From an uncultured Brachyspira sp. (GTDB taxonomy: Bacteria > Cyanobacteriota > Vampirovibrionia > Gastranaerophilales > Gastranaerophilaceae): a stretch of 5,671 nucleotides of DNA. The notes beneath the pieces were generated by a model. That model searched no databases. It saw nothing but the letters and a program-made list of their open reading frames with translations, and was not told the origin of the DNA. The DNA lies in NCBI GenBank assembly GCA_900321895.1, contig ONYB01000094.1, forward strand, positions 1 to 5,671. Direction: 5' to 3'. Position numbers and translations under genes: made by a program. Positions 5,600 to 5,671 of this stretch are shown one piece after another. Numbering within the stretch: position 1 is the stretch's first letter; every line of letters begins with the position of its first letter.

Positions 5600-5671
5600 C
5601 GGAATCGGTATACGTGCACGTTTGAGGGGCGTGTGGGGAAACCCGTGCGGGTTCAAGTCCCGCCGTCGACA
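5590..5671 (+). tRNA. tRNA-Leu (anticodon GAG)
   Basis: The full class II cloverleaf can be folded by hand. The acceptor stem is GTCGACG (5590-5596) with CGTCGAC (5664-5670), and the discriminator is A5671. The D stem is ACG (5599-5601) with CGT (5613-5615), around a loop with GG at 5607-5608. The anticodon stem is CACGT (5617-5621) with GCGTG (5629-5633), closed by a T-G wobble. The loop TTGAGGG puts GAG at 5624-5626, which reads CUC and CUU leucine codons. The long variable arm has GGG (5635-5637) with CCC (5642-5644) capped by GAAA. The T stem GCGGG (5647-5651) pairs with CCCGC (5659-5663) around TTCAAGT. The long variable arm, the A discriminator and the GAG anticodon together give leucine. 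Whether CCA is encoded cannot be seen, since the window ends here. Confidence 0.96.

Noticed and set aside
1..5671. CRISPR array, transposase or toxin-antitoxin pair
   Set aside because: No regularly spaced long repeats, no transposase or integrase motifs, and no paired small genes were seen on either strand.

Overview
The window is AT-rich, densely coded bacterial DNA. It holds seven protein genes in two divergent groups, with a tRNA gene at the right edge. The organism is probably a flagellated diderm: a FlgF/FlgG-type rod pair, FlgB and FlgC sit beside a secreted OmpA/MotB-type peptidoglycan-binding protein. Ribosome binding sites are strong and purine-rich (AAGGAG, GAGGTG, GGAGG), and two genes start at GTG or TTG. 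The style resembles low-GC gut or environmental lineages such as the non-photosynthetic relatives of Cyanobacteria (Vampirovibrionia/Gastranaerophilales). That placement is inference and not proven by anything in the window.

Left part, minus strand (1988 down to 160): an M16-family (insulinase/processing-peptidase type) protein is followed 65 bases later by a small cysteine-rich OmpA-domain protein, probably in one transcript. The M16 protein lacks the HxxEH zinc site but keeps the C-terminal Arg/Tyr pair, so it looks like the non-catalytic half of a two-subunit peptidase. Beyond the OmpA-like gene, bases 1-159 carry no gene, only a short hairpin and a run of degenerate ACTTATTT octamers.

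Middle (1989-2168): a 180-base divergent control region. It has a good extended -10 promoter for the minus-strand genes, a perfect 13-base palindrome, and no convincing promoter for the plus-strand genes.

Right part, plus strand (2169-4447): four flagellar rod genes lie head to tail, each with its own ribosome binding site and gaps of 16 to 37 bases. They are a FlgF-like gene, a FlgG-like gene, flgB and flgC. Their products would form the axial rod that joins the MS ring to the hook. The order F-G-B-C is unusual, and fliE does not follow flgC. A 40-base imperfect palindrome then leads directly into the ribosome binding site of a family 2 glycosyltransferase (4522-5517), which may serve surface polysaccharide or flagellar glycosylation.

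Right edge (5590-5671): a complete tRNA-Leu with anticodon GAG ends exactly at the last base of the window. No clearly novel multi-gene system is visible. The most notable points are the catalytically dead M16 protein, the rod-gene order, the cysteine-rich OmpA-like protein and the palindrome before the glycosyltransferase.
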